This document shows, one piece after another, positions 56,150-64,000 of a stretch of DNA of 64,000 nucleotides; the stretch's first letter is position 1; every line of letters starts with the position of its first letter. A program made the translations under genes and the position numbers. The stretch covers positions 124,001 through 188,000 of the forward strand of contig NZ_SJSM01000002.1 in the NCBI RefSeq assembly GCF_004331685.1, written 5' to 3'. This DNA is from Pedobacter hiemivivus (GTDB lineage: Bacteria > Bacteroidota > Bacteroidia > Sphingobacteriales > Sphingobacteriaceae). The notes beneath the pieces were generated by a model, which saw nothing but the letters and a program-made list of their open reading frames with translations, did not search any database and was not told where the DNA came from.

Positions 56150-57577
56150 ATGAAAAAAAAGATATTGGTTTTATCAGTTTTTCTGATAGTTTTAAACTTA
56201 GTCGCGTGTAAAAAATTTTTAATGGTTGATCCTAAATCAACAATATCTGAAGATCAACTTTTTTCTTCAGAAAGCGGATTCGAACAGGCATTAAACGGAA
56301 TTTACGCACAGGCGGCCTCACAATCGATGTATGGAGATAATTTGTCAATGGGCTTTGTTAGTGCATTGGCCCAAAATTACAACCCCTCAAATGCTTTTTT
56401 TAGATATAAGCAAACAACGGCTTTAAATTATAAAGATGTTGAAGTGACGCGTTTAGCACAAACGGTTTGGTCATCTACCTTTAATGCAATAGCAGGGCTA
56501 AACAATATTTTAGCAAAAATAGATGCTAAAAAGGAAAAATTTACGAGTAATAATTATCACCTTATTAAAGGTGAGACGTTGGGATTAAGAGCCTATCTTC
56601 ATTTCGATTTGTTAAGACTATATGGAGGTATTTATAGTAGTTCTTATACTAAAAAAGCTATTCCTTATCGTACCGAATTAAATTCTTCTTCAAAATTTCC
56701 TGGTACCGTCGAAGAAGTTGTAATAGCCGTTTTAAAAGATTTAAAAGAAGCAGAAACTTTAATGGAGAATAAAGATGGTGTCATGACCGGTGAAAAAAAC
56801 AGAAGGTTTAGAATGAATTACGTTGCCATTAAAGCTTTAGAAGCGAGAGTATTTTTGTATAAAGGAGATTTGCCAAAAGCAGCGGTTTCTGCCGACATAG
56901 TTTTGAAATCTAATCAATTTAGATTTGTAACTGCTGCAGAAATTGGTGCAGGTGCAGCTAGCCGCGATAGATTGTTCTCTAACGAGCTTGTTTTTGCTTT
57001 AAGAGTTAAAAAAATGAAGGACTGGGCAGAGACACTACCTGGGTATTTTAAATCTTCTGGTGACGATAGAGATAATTTAACAAGAACCGAAGCGGATTTT
57101 GGAAAGTTATATGAAACTAGTACTGGAGGAACCACTGACTATAGAATTGCTTATTTGTTCGAAAGTGATGGATCTTTAAAATTTCCTTCTAAATATTGGC
57201 AAACCTGGGTGCAACCAAGTGGTGGTTCCGAAAAAAACCGCCTTGATCAAACCGTACCATTGTTGAGATTATCTGAAATGTATTATATTTTAGCGGAGGC
57301 AGCCGGAACTCCTCAGGAGGGACTCGTTTTTTTAAATACAGTTAGAAAAAACCGAGGGATTGCAGAGCTTCCAGTAGCTACAATTACCGCTCAAAAATTA
57401 AAGGATGAGATTGCCAAGGAGTACCAAAAAGAATTTTATGCAGAAGGGCAATTGTTTTATTACTATAAACGCAATGCAACTGTAAAAATGTTGTTCAGTA
57501 CCAGGTCTTTAACCGAGTCTAATTATATAGTGCCAATTCCAGATAATGAACTTGAATTTAATCCAAATTATAATTAA
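56150..57577 (+). CDS. SusD/RagB-family lipoprotein
   Basis: A 475-residue partner of the preceding SusC. Lipobox LVAC with Cys20 followed by KKFLMVDP; SusD helices include KGETLGLRAYLHFDLLRLYGG (about 140-160) and the C-terminal EYQKEFYAEGQLFYYYKR with a closing VPIPDNELEFNPNYN. It resembles RagB-like SusD proteins that handle peptides as well as those for sugars. It is directly followed by the DUF4843 lipoprotein. Confidence 0.94.
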   Translation: MKKKILVLSVFLIVLNLVACKKFLMVDPKSTISEDQLFSSESGFEQALNGIYAQAASQSMYGDNLSMGFVSALAQNYNPSNAFFRYKQTTALNYKDVEVTRLAQTVWSSTFNAIAGLNNILAKIDAKKEKFTSNNYHLIKGETLGLRAYLHFDLLRLYGGIYSSSYTKKAIPYRTELNSSSKFPGTVEEVVIAVLKDLKEAETLMENKDGVMTGEKNRRFRMNYVAIKALEARVFLYKGDLPKAAVSADIVLKSNQFRFVTAAEIGAGAASRDRLFSNELVFALRVKKMKDWAETLPGYFKSSGDDRDNLTRTEADFGKLYETSTGGTTDYRIAYLFESDGSLKFPSKYWQTWVQPSGGSEKNRLDQTVPLLRLSEMYYILAEAAGTPQEGLVFLNTVRKNRGIAELPVATITAQKLKDEIAKEYQKEFYAEGQLFYYYKRNATVKMLFSTRSLTESNYIVPIPDNELEFNPNYN

Positions 57578-57590
57578 CTATCATTATAAA

Positions 57591-58313
57591 ATGAAAAATA
57601 TCGTATTAATATTGCTGCTGTTTTTTATAGTATCCTGTAAAAAATCAGAATTAACTGCTTATGAAGCAGGGTCGGGGTTAGCTTTTTATATAGTATCCGC
57701 AAGTGAAAGAGATAGCATGAATTACTCTTTTGCTAGTCAATTGACGATAAAATCGAGAGATACCATTTTTTTGAAACTACGTTTAACTGGGAAACCAGTT
57801 TCAAGGGCAAGAGAAATTAGTATTAGTACTGGCGAAGGAACCACAGCAAAAGAAGGGGTTCATTTTATTTTGCCAAAGATTTTACTGCCTTCGGATTCTT
57901 TAACAATAAGTTATCCGGTTATATTATTGAATGCAATGGATCTTACTACTAATACTTATAAACTGGTTTTAAAAGTGCAAGAAAATAAGGATTTTGTTCA
58001 AGGAGCGGTTGGTATTTCCAATGTGGAAACCCGTAATATCCCTTACTATAAAATCAATTTCAACAATCAATTGATTAAACCAGATTATTGGATTTATGTG
58101 CAAAATTATTTTGGAGATTACAGTAACGTGAAATTCAGATTTATCATAGAATACTTAGGTTTTACAGACTTGAGGCCTACTCACATCGGCGGAACAATTA
58201 TATATTCTGATTTTCTCAATTATAATGTTGCCTTAAAAAATGAATTGGAAAAATATAAAGCTATTTATGGTCCTTTAATGGATGAGAATGTCAAAGAAGT
58301 ATCTTTTCCATAA
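57591..58313 (+). CDS. DUF4843-family lipoprotein
   Basis: A 240-residue lipoprotein. The start is set at 57591 because this ATG gives a proper lipoprotein signal (MKNIVLILLLFFIVSCKKSE, lipid Cys16); an in-frame ATG at 57546 would lie inside the SusD end. The N-terminal half (SGLAFYIVSASERDSMNYSFA ... TLRLTGKPVSRAREISI) follows DUF4843, a Calx-beta-like surface domain repeatedly found after SusCD genes. Its role, probably accessory surface binding, is not established. Confidence 0.85.
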   Translation: MKNIVLILLLFFIVSCKKSELTAYEAGSGLAFYIVSASERDSMNYSFASQLTIKSRDTIFLKLRLTGKPVSRAREISISTGEGTTAKEGVHFILPKILLPSDSLTISYPVILLNAMDLTTNTYKLVLKVQENKDFVQGAVGISNVETRNIPYYKINFNNQLIKPDYWIYVQNYFGDYSNVKFRFIIEYLGFTDLRPTHIGGTIIYSDFLNYNVALKNELEKYKAIYGPLMDENVKEVSFP

Positions 58314-58332
58314 TAAACCTTTTAAAAATATA

Positions 58333-59799
58333 ATGATGAAATATCTATATCAAGTATTTTGTATTATGGCTTTGACCATAATTTTGCAAGCCTGTAAAAA
58401 GGAAGATAAAAATTTTACCTATCAAAAAGTAAATCAGATTTTGGTAAAGACTTCTGATTCCGTATTTACAATCAAACAATTAGATAAATTGAAGATCACT
58501 CCTCAATTGGAAGAATCTGTCCCAGGTAGTGGTCCTTATACTTATGAATGGTCAGTTTATAGTACCAAAAATTATCAAGTCAATAATTTGCCCAGTAAAT
58601 CAATAACGCTATCGAAAGAAAAAAATCTTGATAAAATCATTGATTTATCGCCTGATAGCTATTATTTACAGTATACTATAACCGATACAAGAACCGGAAT
58701 AAAAACTTTTAAAAGATTTAGTCTAACAGTCAATGGAACCTTTTATGAAGGGTGGTTTGTAATGAGCAATAAAGCTGGAAAAGCGATGGTTTCTTTCATT
58801 AGAAAAGATGATGAGGTTTTTGTAGATCCTATTCGTGAACTGAATGGAGCTGTTTTGCAAGGAAAAGGCCTCTCTGTCTATTCTGCAGTTATTAGTAAGA
58901 TGACGCAGATTAATGTTTTCACAGATCAGGGAGTATATCGTTTCAATGCTGATGATTTGAAGTTAAATGGGAATACAGGTGATTTGTTTTTAGCTAACCA
59001 TGTTTGGCGAGAACCATATTACACGCTTAACTCTATCAATACAGATCAATTTATTGTGAATGATGGTGAGGTTTACGCTACCCTAACACCAAATTTCGGC
59101 GATGTAGGTAAATATTCTGAAAAATTTAGTGGCCCTTCAAACGGTTATAATGCTTTTCCTTATCTGATTTCAGGTTCGAAATTCTATACCGTTTTTTATG
59201 ATAACCTTAACAAGAGATTTTTACAAACGAGCTATAATGATCGTACCTTGAATACCTTCGGAACAACTGTTGGAGCTGCTTACGATCTTAATAATGTCGG
59301 TAAAACTATGATTGCTGGTGACAAAGGAGCGGGAAGTGAATATTATGCAATCATGAAAGATAATAATGGCTATTACTTTTACTCTATTATGCCTGCGAAA
59401 GCATCCCCAGCAGAATCAATGCAGCCTATCAAAAATAGCCCAGATATCGAGTTGGCGACTTCCTTTTCTTCTTCTAGCGTAGTTAAGCAAATTTATTATG
59501 GAGCAGCTAATAAGGTATATGTTTATGATATTCTGGCAAATGCCTCCAGATTGGTTTATCAGTTCCCTGAAAACACCAAAATTAAGGATTTGGAGATGTT
59601 AAAAAACAAAGCCTGGAGTAAAGTTGTTGATGCCAGTTTTGACAAAAGACTTGTGGTTGCAACTTATAACGGAGTAGAGGGTGAAGTTTACTATCTTGAT
59701 CTTAGTCCAACTGGAGATGTGACTAACAATACCTATAGCAAAAAGATAGGCGGTTTTGGTGATATCGTTCAGATTAATTATCGTAATCCTAACATTTAA
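58333..59799 (+). CDS. PKD-like family surface lipoprotein
   Basis: A 488-residue lipoprotein. The start is placed at the ATG-ATG at 58333 before a signal ending LQACKKED. The N-terminal 130 residues look like PKD-type beta-sandwiches (YTYEWSVYSTKNYQ; YYLQYTITDTRTGIKTFKRFSLTV), and the rest like a propeller with repeated Y/F-rich strands. It follows DUF4843 after 19 bases. This SusC-SusD-DUF4843-PKD-like set recurs in Bacteroidota next to thioredoxin-like or M16 peptidase genes, consistent with a protein or peptide target. Confidence 0.83.
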   Translation: MMKYLYQVFCIMALTIILQACKKEDKNFTYQKVNQILVKTSDSVFTIKQLDKLKITPQLEESVPGSGPYTYEWSVYSTKNYQVNNLPSKSITLSKEKNLDKIIDLSPDSYYLQYTITDTRTGIKTFKRFSLTVNGTFYEGWFVMSNKAGKAMVSFIRKDDEVFVDPIRELNGAVLQGKGLSVYSAVISKMTQINVFTDQGVYRFNADDLKLNGNTGDLFLANHVWREPYYTLNSINTDQFIVNDGEVYATLTPNFGDVGKYSEKFSGPSNGYNAFPYLISGSKFYTVFYDNLNKRFLQTSYNDRTLNTFGTTVGAAYDLNNVGKTMIAGDKGAGSEYYAIMKDNNGYYFYSIMPAKASPAESMQPIKNSPDIELATSFSSSSVVKQIYYGAANKVYVYDILANASRLVYQFPENTKIKDLEMLKNKAWSKVVDASFDKRLVVATYNGVEGEVYYLDLSPTGDVTNNTYSKKIGGFGDIVQINYRNPNI

Positions 59800-59863
59800 A
59801 TCAAAGGGCCAAATTGTTAATTATTATAAATTGACAATTTGGCTTATGCTTAATTAAATATTT

Positions 59864-61036
59864 ATGAAATCAATATCTATAATAATCGCATTAATTTTCC
59901 CTTTTTTGGGAGTGGCTCAAACAAATAATCCGAATGTAATGGAAGCTTCTGAATTTGAGATTCGTGGAGTTGTAAAAAGTTTAAAGGATAACACCAAACT
60001 TTTTATTGTATATAACTCAAATAAAACTGAGAAAGTTGACTCTGTGTACGTAAAAAATGGATTATTCTCCATCAAGGGTAGGGTCGACAAACCTTCCTTA
60101 GCCTATATTTTTAACGGATTTTATCCCGGCTCAACCCATAAGCCCACTTCGGATTATAAAAGGATTTATCTAGGAAGTGGGGTAATTAACCTCAGCAGTC
60201 TTTCTGGGTTGAAGTATAGTGTCATTAATGGAACTAAAGCCAATAGAGACATTCAGCTATATGATGATATGATGTTATCATTAGTGAAAAAGCGCGAAGC
60301 CTTACAATATCAGTTTTATAAAGACATTGATGGAAAATCTAAATCTGAAAAAGAACAGATTACCGAGGCCTATAACAACAATACAGATAAGATTCGTACG
60401 AAAGAACTTTCCATAAAATATGATTATATTAAAAAAGTTCCAAATTCAGTTTTATCGCAAGCGATGATTCCCGAAATGTTAATGCGTAGCGAAAATCTTG
60501 TGCTTTTTGATAGCCTATACAATGCGATGTCTCCAAGTGTACAGAAATCGGAAATGGGGAGGTATTTTTTTAGCACTCTTCAGATAAAACACAAAACTAC
60601 TTATGGTAAAAAGGCTTTAGATTTTACCCAAAACGATTTAAATGGTAATCCCGTTAATTTTGAGCAATTTAGAAAAGGTAAATATGTTCTACTAGATTTC
60701 TGGGCATCTTGGTGCGTTCCTTGCAGACAAGAGAATCCTAACGTTGTAAAAGCCTACCATAAATACAGGAATTATAACTTTGACATATTGGGTGTAGCCC
60801 TTGAAAATGGTGAATCAGGAAGGATTGCTTGGAAGAAAGCTATAGCGCAGGATGAATTACCGTGGACACAGGTTTCTGATTTCAAATATTGGAATAATGA
60901 AGCTGCTGTTTTGTACAATGTTCTTAGTGTCCCATCAAATTATTTGATTGATCCCAACGGAATAATTATTGCAAAAAATCTCAGAGGAGAGGAATTAGAG
61001 AGGTTTTTGCGGGATAGGTTGATTACTATTCCATAA
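59864..61036 (+). CDS. TlpA-like thiol-disulfide oxidoreductase with DUF4369 N-terminus
   Basis: A 390-residue exported protein. Signal peptide 1-19 (ends LGVAQ); DUF4369-like beta domain about 28-125 (IRGVVKSLKDNTKLFIVYN, FSIKGRVDKPSLAYI); helical linker; thioredoxin fold about 245-390 with active site CVPC (Cys284, Cys287) in DFWASWCVPCRQENP and the cis-Pro in LSVPSNYLIDPNG. Such proteins reduce periplasmic disulfides, for example in cytochrome maturation. Being the last gene of the SusCD group suggests a link to a cysteine-containing imported substrate. Confidence 0.9.
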   Translation: MKSISIIIALIFPFLGVAQTNNPNVMEASEFEIRGVVKSLKDNTKLFIVYNSNKTEKVDSVYVKNGLFSIKGRVDKPSLAYIFNGFYPGSTHKPTSDYKRIYLGSGVINLSSLSGLKYSVINGTKANRDIQLYDDMMLSLVKKREALQYQFYKDIDGKSKSEKEQITEAYNNNTDKIRTKELSIKYDYIKKVPNSVLSQAMIPEMLMRSENLVLFDSLYNAMSPSVQKSEMGRYFFSTLQIKHKTTYGKKALDFTQNDLNGNPVNFEQFRKGKYVLLDFWASWCVPCRQENPNVVKAYHKYRNYNFDILGVALENGESGRIAWKKAIAQDELPWTQVSDFKYWNNEAAVLYNVLSVPSNYLIDPNGIIIAKNLRGEELERFLRDRLITIP

Positions 61037-61127
61037 GCGTCTTGTATTACATGTTTCAGACTTATAGGGAGTGATGGCATCGCAATTTGTTAATTGAACC
61101 CTTAAAACAATTCACGCTCATATTTGA

Positions 61128-61164
61128 AAGGATGATTGCACATATTCAATGTGTGGTCATCCTT
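61128..61164 (+). terminator. Strong hairpin ending the first SusCD operon
   Basis: Two 16-base arms beginning AAGGATGATT pair fully (three G-T pairs) around ATTCA, followed by a T-containing tail. It lies 92 bases after the TlpA-like gene. The remainder of the 425-base gap before the next sigma gene contains the promoter at 61390-61420 and otherwise nothing I can identify. Confidence 0.7.
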
Positions 61165-61389
61165 ATTACATTTTTGATTACAGAACTGGATTTCTTCTTT
61201 GCATTGAAAGTAGAAATGCCTGACTGTTTTGTACATAGTTAGACAGACGGGGTAAACTCCTATCGCATAGTTTTATTTAGGTTGTGAGTCTTAACAAAAG
61301 TGGCAATGAGGATATGTATTAGGTTCCTTTTTCTTTTCTTGTCAATTTTTTCAAAGGGTATTTATGCTTTGGTTGCTATTGAAAGATTA

Positions 61390-61420
61390 TTTTAACAAAA
61401 ATGGAATAATTTTACGTTTG
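61390..61420 (+). promoter_or_regulatory. Candidate promoter of the second ECF sigma gene
   Basis: TACGTTTG (61413-61420) is a perfect TANNTTTG -7 box; a TTT at 61390-61392 lies exactly 20 bases upstream in the -33 position. Start codon follows at 61462. Confidence 0.5.
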
Positions 61421-61461
61421 CAATTTTTTTGTATAGCTTTAACAGGTAGACTTAATTCTAG

Positions 61462-62052
61462 ATGCCAATCTCCGCTTTAAATAATGAAACCGAATTACTT
61501 GCTAGAATTTCCAATAGGGATGAATCTGCATTTAAAGTAATATATGAACTGTATCGGGCTCAAGTATTTACCTTTGCTTTAAAATATCTCAGATCAACAC
61601 TACAGGCAGAAGAGTTAGTACAGGAGGTTTTTCTTAAATTATGGAAATTAGAAAAGAGGTTGCTGGAAATTAATGACCTTGAAAACTATATTCTCACTTT
61701 GAGTCGTAACAAATCTTTCTCCATGTTACGTAGAATGAAGCTTGAGGCTAAAAATATAGAACCGCTTGCTGATTACCAAGATTTTCCGATAAATGATACT
61801 GAGGAGGAAATTCTACTTAATGATGCGCGACAATTACTTAATAAGGGGATTTTATTATTGCCTCCCAAGCAGAAATTGGTTTACGAGCTGTGTCATCAGG
61901 AGGGGTTGAAATACGATCAGGCTGCCAAGATTCTCAATGTTTCACCAGAAACGATAAAGACACATATGAAATTAGCATTGAGGTTTTTGCGACACTATCT
62001 GTCTAAAAATACTGATATGGCAATTTTGCTAATTCTTTTTAGACTGCATTAA
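61462..62052 (+). CDS. ECF RNA polymerase sigma factor (FecI-like)
   Basis: A 196-residue ECF sigma factor with region 2 (AFKVIYELYRAQVFTFALKYLRSTLQAEELVQEVFLKLWK, about 19-60) and region 4 (LPPKQKLVYELCHQEGLKYDQAAKILNVSPETIKTHMKLA, about 133-172). The C-terminal LSKNTDMAILLILFRLH is hydrophobic. It is followed by its own FecR and a SusC receptor. It is divergent from the sigma factor at 50702, so not a fresh duplication. Confidence 0.95.
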   Translation: MPISALNNETELLARISNRDESAFKVIYELYRAQVFTFALKYLRSTLQAEELVQEVFLKLWKLEKRLLEINDLENYILTLSRNKSFSMLRRMKLEAKNIEPLADYQDFPINDTEEEILLNDARQLLNKGILLLPPKQKLVYELCHQEGLKYDQAAKILNVSPETIKTHMKLALRFLRHYLSKNTDMAILLILFRLH

Positions 62053-62151
62053 ATATTTTTTTTGTCCTTCCCCCGATCACAGTTTTCATGCGTCCATATA
62101 GATAAGCACGTAATATTGATGTGCTAAAATTTATTTCCACAATCACCAGAA

Positions 62152-63306
62152 ATGCAGAAAGAAAGATTGAATTATTTGCACAGCATGTATTTGAAAGGGC
62201 AGCTGAATGACAGTGAGTTGCAGGAGTTAAGTCTGGCACTTGCTGATGATGAAAATGAGTTAATATTTAAAGAGTTCATGAATGATAGTTGGTATAAAAT
62301 AACTGATCAAGACCGTAAAGACCTGCCTTCTAAAAAGGCGGCTGAAATTTTTACAAAAATAATTACTGCGCCTGAGCAGACCATAAAATTATGGTCCTAT
62401 TCATTAATTTTAAAAATAGCTTCTGTTCTACTTATTTTAAGTTTTTCAGTGTTATTTCTACAGAAGTTAAGACAAACAAATAGTTTGCTAGACTATAAAA
62501 GTGAGGTAATTGCACCAGGTAAAAATGCAGGTACGTTAACATTAGCAAGTGGAAAGAGAATTTCGCTTTCAGATCCGATACGGGGGGAGTTAGCAAATGA
62601 ATCTGGTGTGAAAATTACGAGAACTAAGGAAGGTAAATTAGTTTATGAGTTTACTGCTCAAGAGGTAACGCATAAAGATCAAATTAATACCCTCTCAACT
62701 GGAATGGGGGAAGTATATGAGTTGCACTTACCAGATGGTACAACAGTCTGGCTGAATTCGGCATCAAGTTTAACTTATTCTGTTTTCTTAAATAGACAGA
62801 AACAACGAAAAGTAATTCTTGAAGGGGAAGCTTATTTTGAGGTAGCAAAAGATAGATCACGTCCGTTTATTGTACAGTCAGTGGCACAGAAAGTGACGGT
62901 ACTGGGAACTCACTTTAATGTAAAATGTTATAAGGATGAACCGAATACTATAACAACACTTCTTGAAGGTAGCGTCAAAGTGAACGAAAATGTTATACTC
63001 AACCCTGGGCAACAAGCTATCAGCAATAGTAAAAACATCTCTGTGAGGGATGCTGATGTGGAAAGCCAGGTAGCGTGGAAAAATGGAGACTTTATTTTTA
63101 GGGGGGAGAATTTGGAAAATATTATGCGAGAAGTAAGTAGATGGTATAATGTAGAAATCACTTATAAATCCGAAGACTTAAAACAGATTCGTCTAGAGGG
63201 AATAATTTCAAGATCGAGAAATATTGATGCTGTACTTGAATTGCTAGAGTCTACGGGTAGTCTCAAATTTAATATCGAGCATAGGAAAATCGAAGTATAC
63301 AAATAA
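62152..63306 (+). CDS. FecR-family anti-sigma factor
   Basis: A 384-residue anti-sigma factor: N-terminal sigma-binding region (1-80), membrane helix (about 84-105, WSYSLILKIASVLLILSFSVLFL), FecR domain (about 175-280, HLPDGTTVWLNSASSLTYSV, GEAYFEVAKDRSRPF) and C-terminal DUF4974-like domain. It begins 99 bases after its sigma partner. It signals with the STN domain of the next gene. Confidence 0.95.
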   Translation: MQKERLNYLHSMYLKGQLNDSELQELSLALADDENELIFKEFMNDSWYKITDQDRKDLPSKKAAEIFTKIITAPEQTIKLWSYSLILKIASVLLILSFSVLFLQKLRQTNSLLDYKSEVIAPGKNAGTLTLASGKRISLSDPIRGELANESGVKITRTKEGKLVYEFTAQEVTHKDQINTLSTGMGEVYELHLPDGTTVWLNSASSLTYSVFLNRQKQRKVILEGEAYFEVAKDRSRPFIVQSVAQKVTVLGTHFNVKCYKDEPNTITTLLEGSVKVNENVILNPGQQAISNSKNISVRDADVESQVAWKNGDFIFRGENLENIMREVSRWYNVEITYKSEDLKQIRLEGIISRSRNIDAVLELLESTGSLKFNIEHRKIEVYK

Positions 63307-63395
63307 TCGAAAATAAACAACTAAACCCAAAATCAATTATGAAAAAAAAAATACTCAAGCAATCGTAGTTCAATAGAAGGTAATCTATATATAAT

Positions 63396-63421
63396 CCGGG
63401 AAGTGCTGACACACTCCCCGG
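63396..63421. other. Hairpin between fecR and susC (second module)
   Basis: CCGGGAAGTG pairs with CACTCCCCGG at 9 of 10 positions around a 6-base loop. It lies in the 202-base gap before the SusC start. A tiny frame MKKKILKQS with ten consecutive A after its ATG precedes it. The GC content of this stretch stands out from its surroundings. Confidence 0.5.
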
Positions 63422-63508
63422 TAAGTCTGAGATGACCTCTCCGGTGCACTGCATCGGAAAAACAAATTATTCTGTACAATTAATCTCAACTCAAACCAAT
63501 TCAAAAGT

Positions 63509-64000
63509 ATGAAAAAATATGCTTTTAACATAGGAGAATCCCCATCGTGGATACCCCCTAAAATTTTAATGATTATGAAATTAGTCATCATATTAATGAC
63601 GATCTTTCTTACCAAGGTTAGCGCAACAGGATTCGCCCAGAGAATTACCTTAAAAGAGAATGGAACACCGCTTAGTGTTGTATTACAAAACATAAGAACT
63701 CAGGTCGGTTATGATTTTGTTTTTGATACAAAATTCTTACTTAATGAGAAAAAGGTATATATTAATATAGAAGATGCGAAGCTTGAAGATGTGTTAGTCG
63801 ATATTTTTAGAGGTCGTAAACTTACCTATACAATTAAAAATAAGTCTATCGTAATTAGACCAAAAATTGAATCTTTCTATGAGAGAATTGTTAATGAATT
63901 CTTTTTTATAGATGTAAGGGGAAAGGTTATCGATGCTCGAAATGGGCAACCATTAATGGGTGCAAATATTAATCTTAAAGGTAGCAGTCGTTCTGTACAC
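63509..64000 (+). CDS. SusC-type TonB-dependent receptor with STN domain, N-terminal part (3' end outside window)
   Basis: The first 164 codons of a receptor cut off by the window edge. An N-terminal extension with a signal peptide (IMKLVIILMTIFLTKVSA, about 23-41) leads to an STN domain (about 46-115, LKENGTPLSVVLQNIRTQVG, YDFVFDTKFL). A carboxypeptidase-like domain begins at about 139 (VRGKVIDARNGQPLMGANIN). The STN domain and the preceding sigma/FecR pair identify it as the third part of a second surface-signalling module. Substrate unknown. Confidence 0.92.
   Translation, partial: MKKYAFNIGESPSWIPPKILMIMKLVIILMTIFLTKVSATGFAQRITLKENGTPLSVVLQNIRTQVGYDFVFDTKFLLNEKKVYINIEDAKLEDVLVDIFRGRKLTYTIKNKSIVIRPKIESFYERIVNEFFFIDVRGKVIDARNGQPLMGANINLKGSSRSVH

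Overview
The window looks like a chromosomal segment of a Sphingobacteriaceae-type Bacteroidota, Pedobacter-like; the species cannot be fixed from sequence alone. The evidence is four SusC/SusD-type loci, FecI/FecR sigma/anti-sigma pairs, lipoboxes of the ..SCKK/..ACKK type, few Shine-Dalgarno sequences, TANNTTTG-type -7 promoter boxes and AT-rich intergenic DNA.

Region 1 (1-21.8 kb, + strand) is a polysaccharide utilisation locus. It runs: end of a SusC, SusD, a short-chain dehydrogenase, an unusual in-frame fusion of a mannonate-dehydratase-like enzyme to a GH2 glycosidase, an MFS transporter, an SMP-30 lactonase-like protein, an RraA-like aldolase, a BNR-4 lyase-like protein, GH105, an SGNH + WbsX/GH99-like protein, GH127, a second SusC/SusD pair and an IclR regulator. 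The secreted enzymes point to a uronic acid-, arabinose- and possibly rhamnose-containing glycan. The cytoplasmic enzymes could form an oxidative, non-phosphorylative route from sugar to 2-keto-3-deoxy acid to pyruvate.

Region 2 (22.3-38.4 kb, - strand) is one long branched-chain amino acid operon: ilvE-ilvD-ilvB-ilvN-dinB-like-ilvC-ABC ATPase-leuA-leuC-leuD-leuA-like-leuB-ilvA. In front of ilvE lies a previously unlisted 27-codon leader peptide with 14 Leu/Ile/Val residues, followed by a terminator and a candidate antiterminator pairing: a ribosome-mediated attenuator. A good promoter lies upstream of it. Next come a dispersed palindromic repeat and atpD-atpC (38.8-40.6 kb, - strand), then a dTDP-4-dehydrorhamnose reductase-like gene and a peroxiredoxin (+ strand).

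Region 3 (42.36-50.4 kb) is a mobilisable element abutting tRNA-Arg(ACG). A large serine recombinase ends inside the tRNA 3' end. Behind it are a small conserved-looking protein, a caspase/CHAT-like putative cysteine peptidase bounded by inverted repeats, and mobC, relaxase and coupling-protein genes. An AbiC-like phage-defence pseudogene broken by an in-frame amber codon and a 52-codon ORF follow. No conjugation pilus genes are visible, so transfer would need a helper.

Region 4 (50.7-64 kb, + strand) holds two ECF sigma/FecR/SusC modules. The first carries SusD, a DUF4843 lipoprotein, a PKD-like lipoprotein and a TlpA-like thioredoxin, with no carbohydrate-active enzyme, so it probably does not import a polysaccharide. 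The second runs off the right edge in the N-terminus of its SusC.
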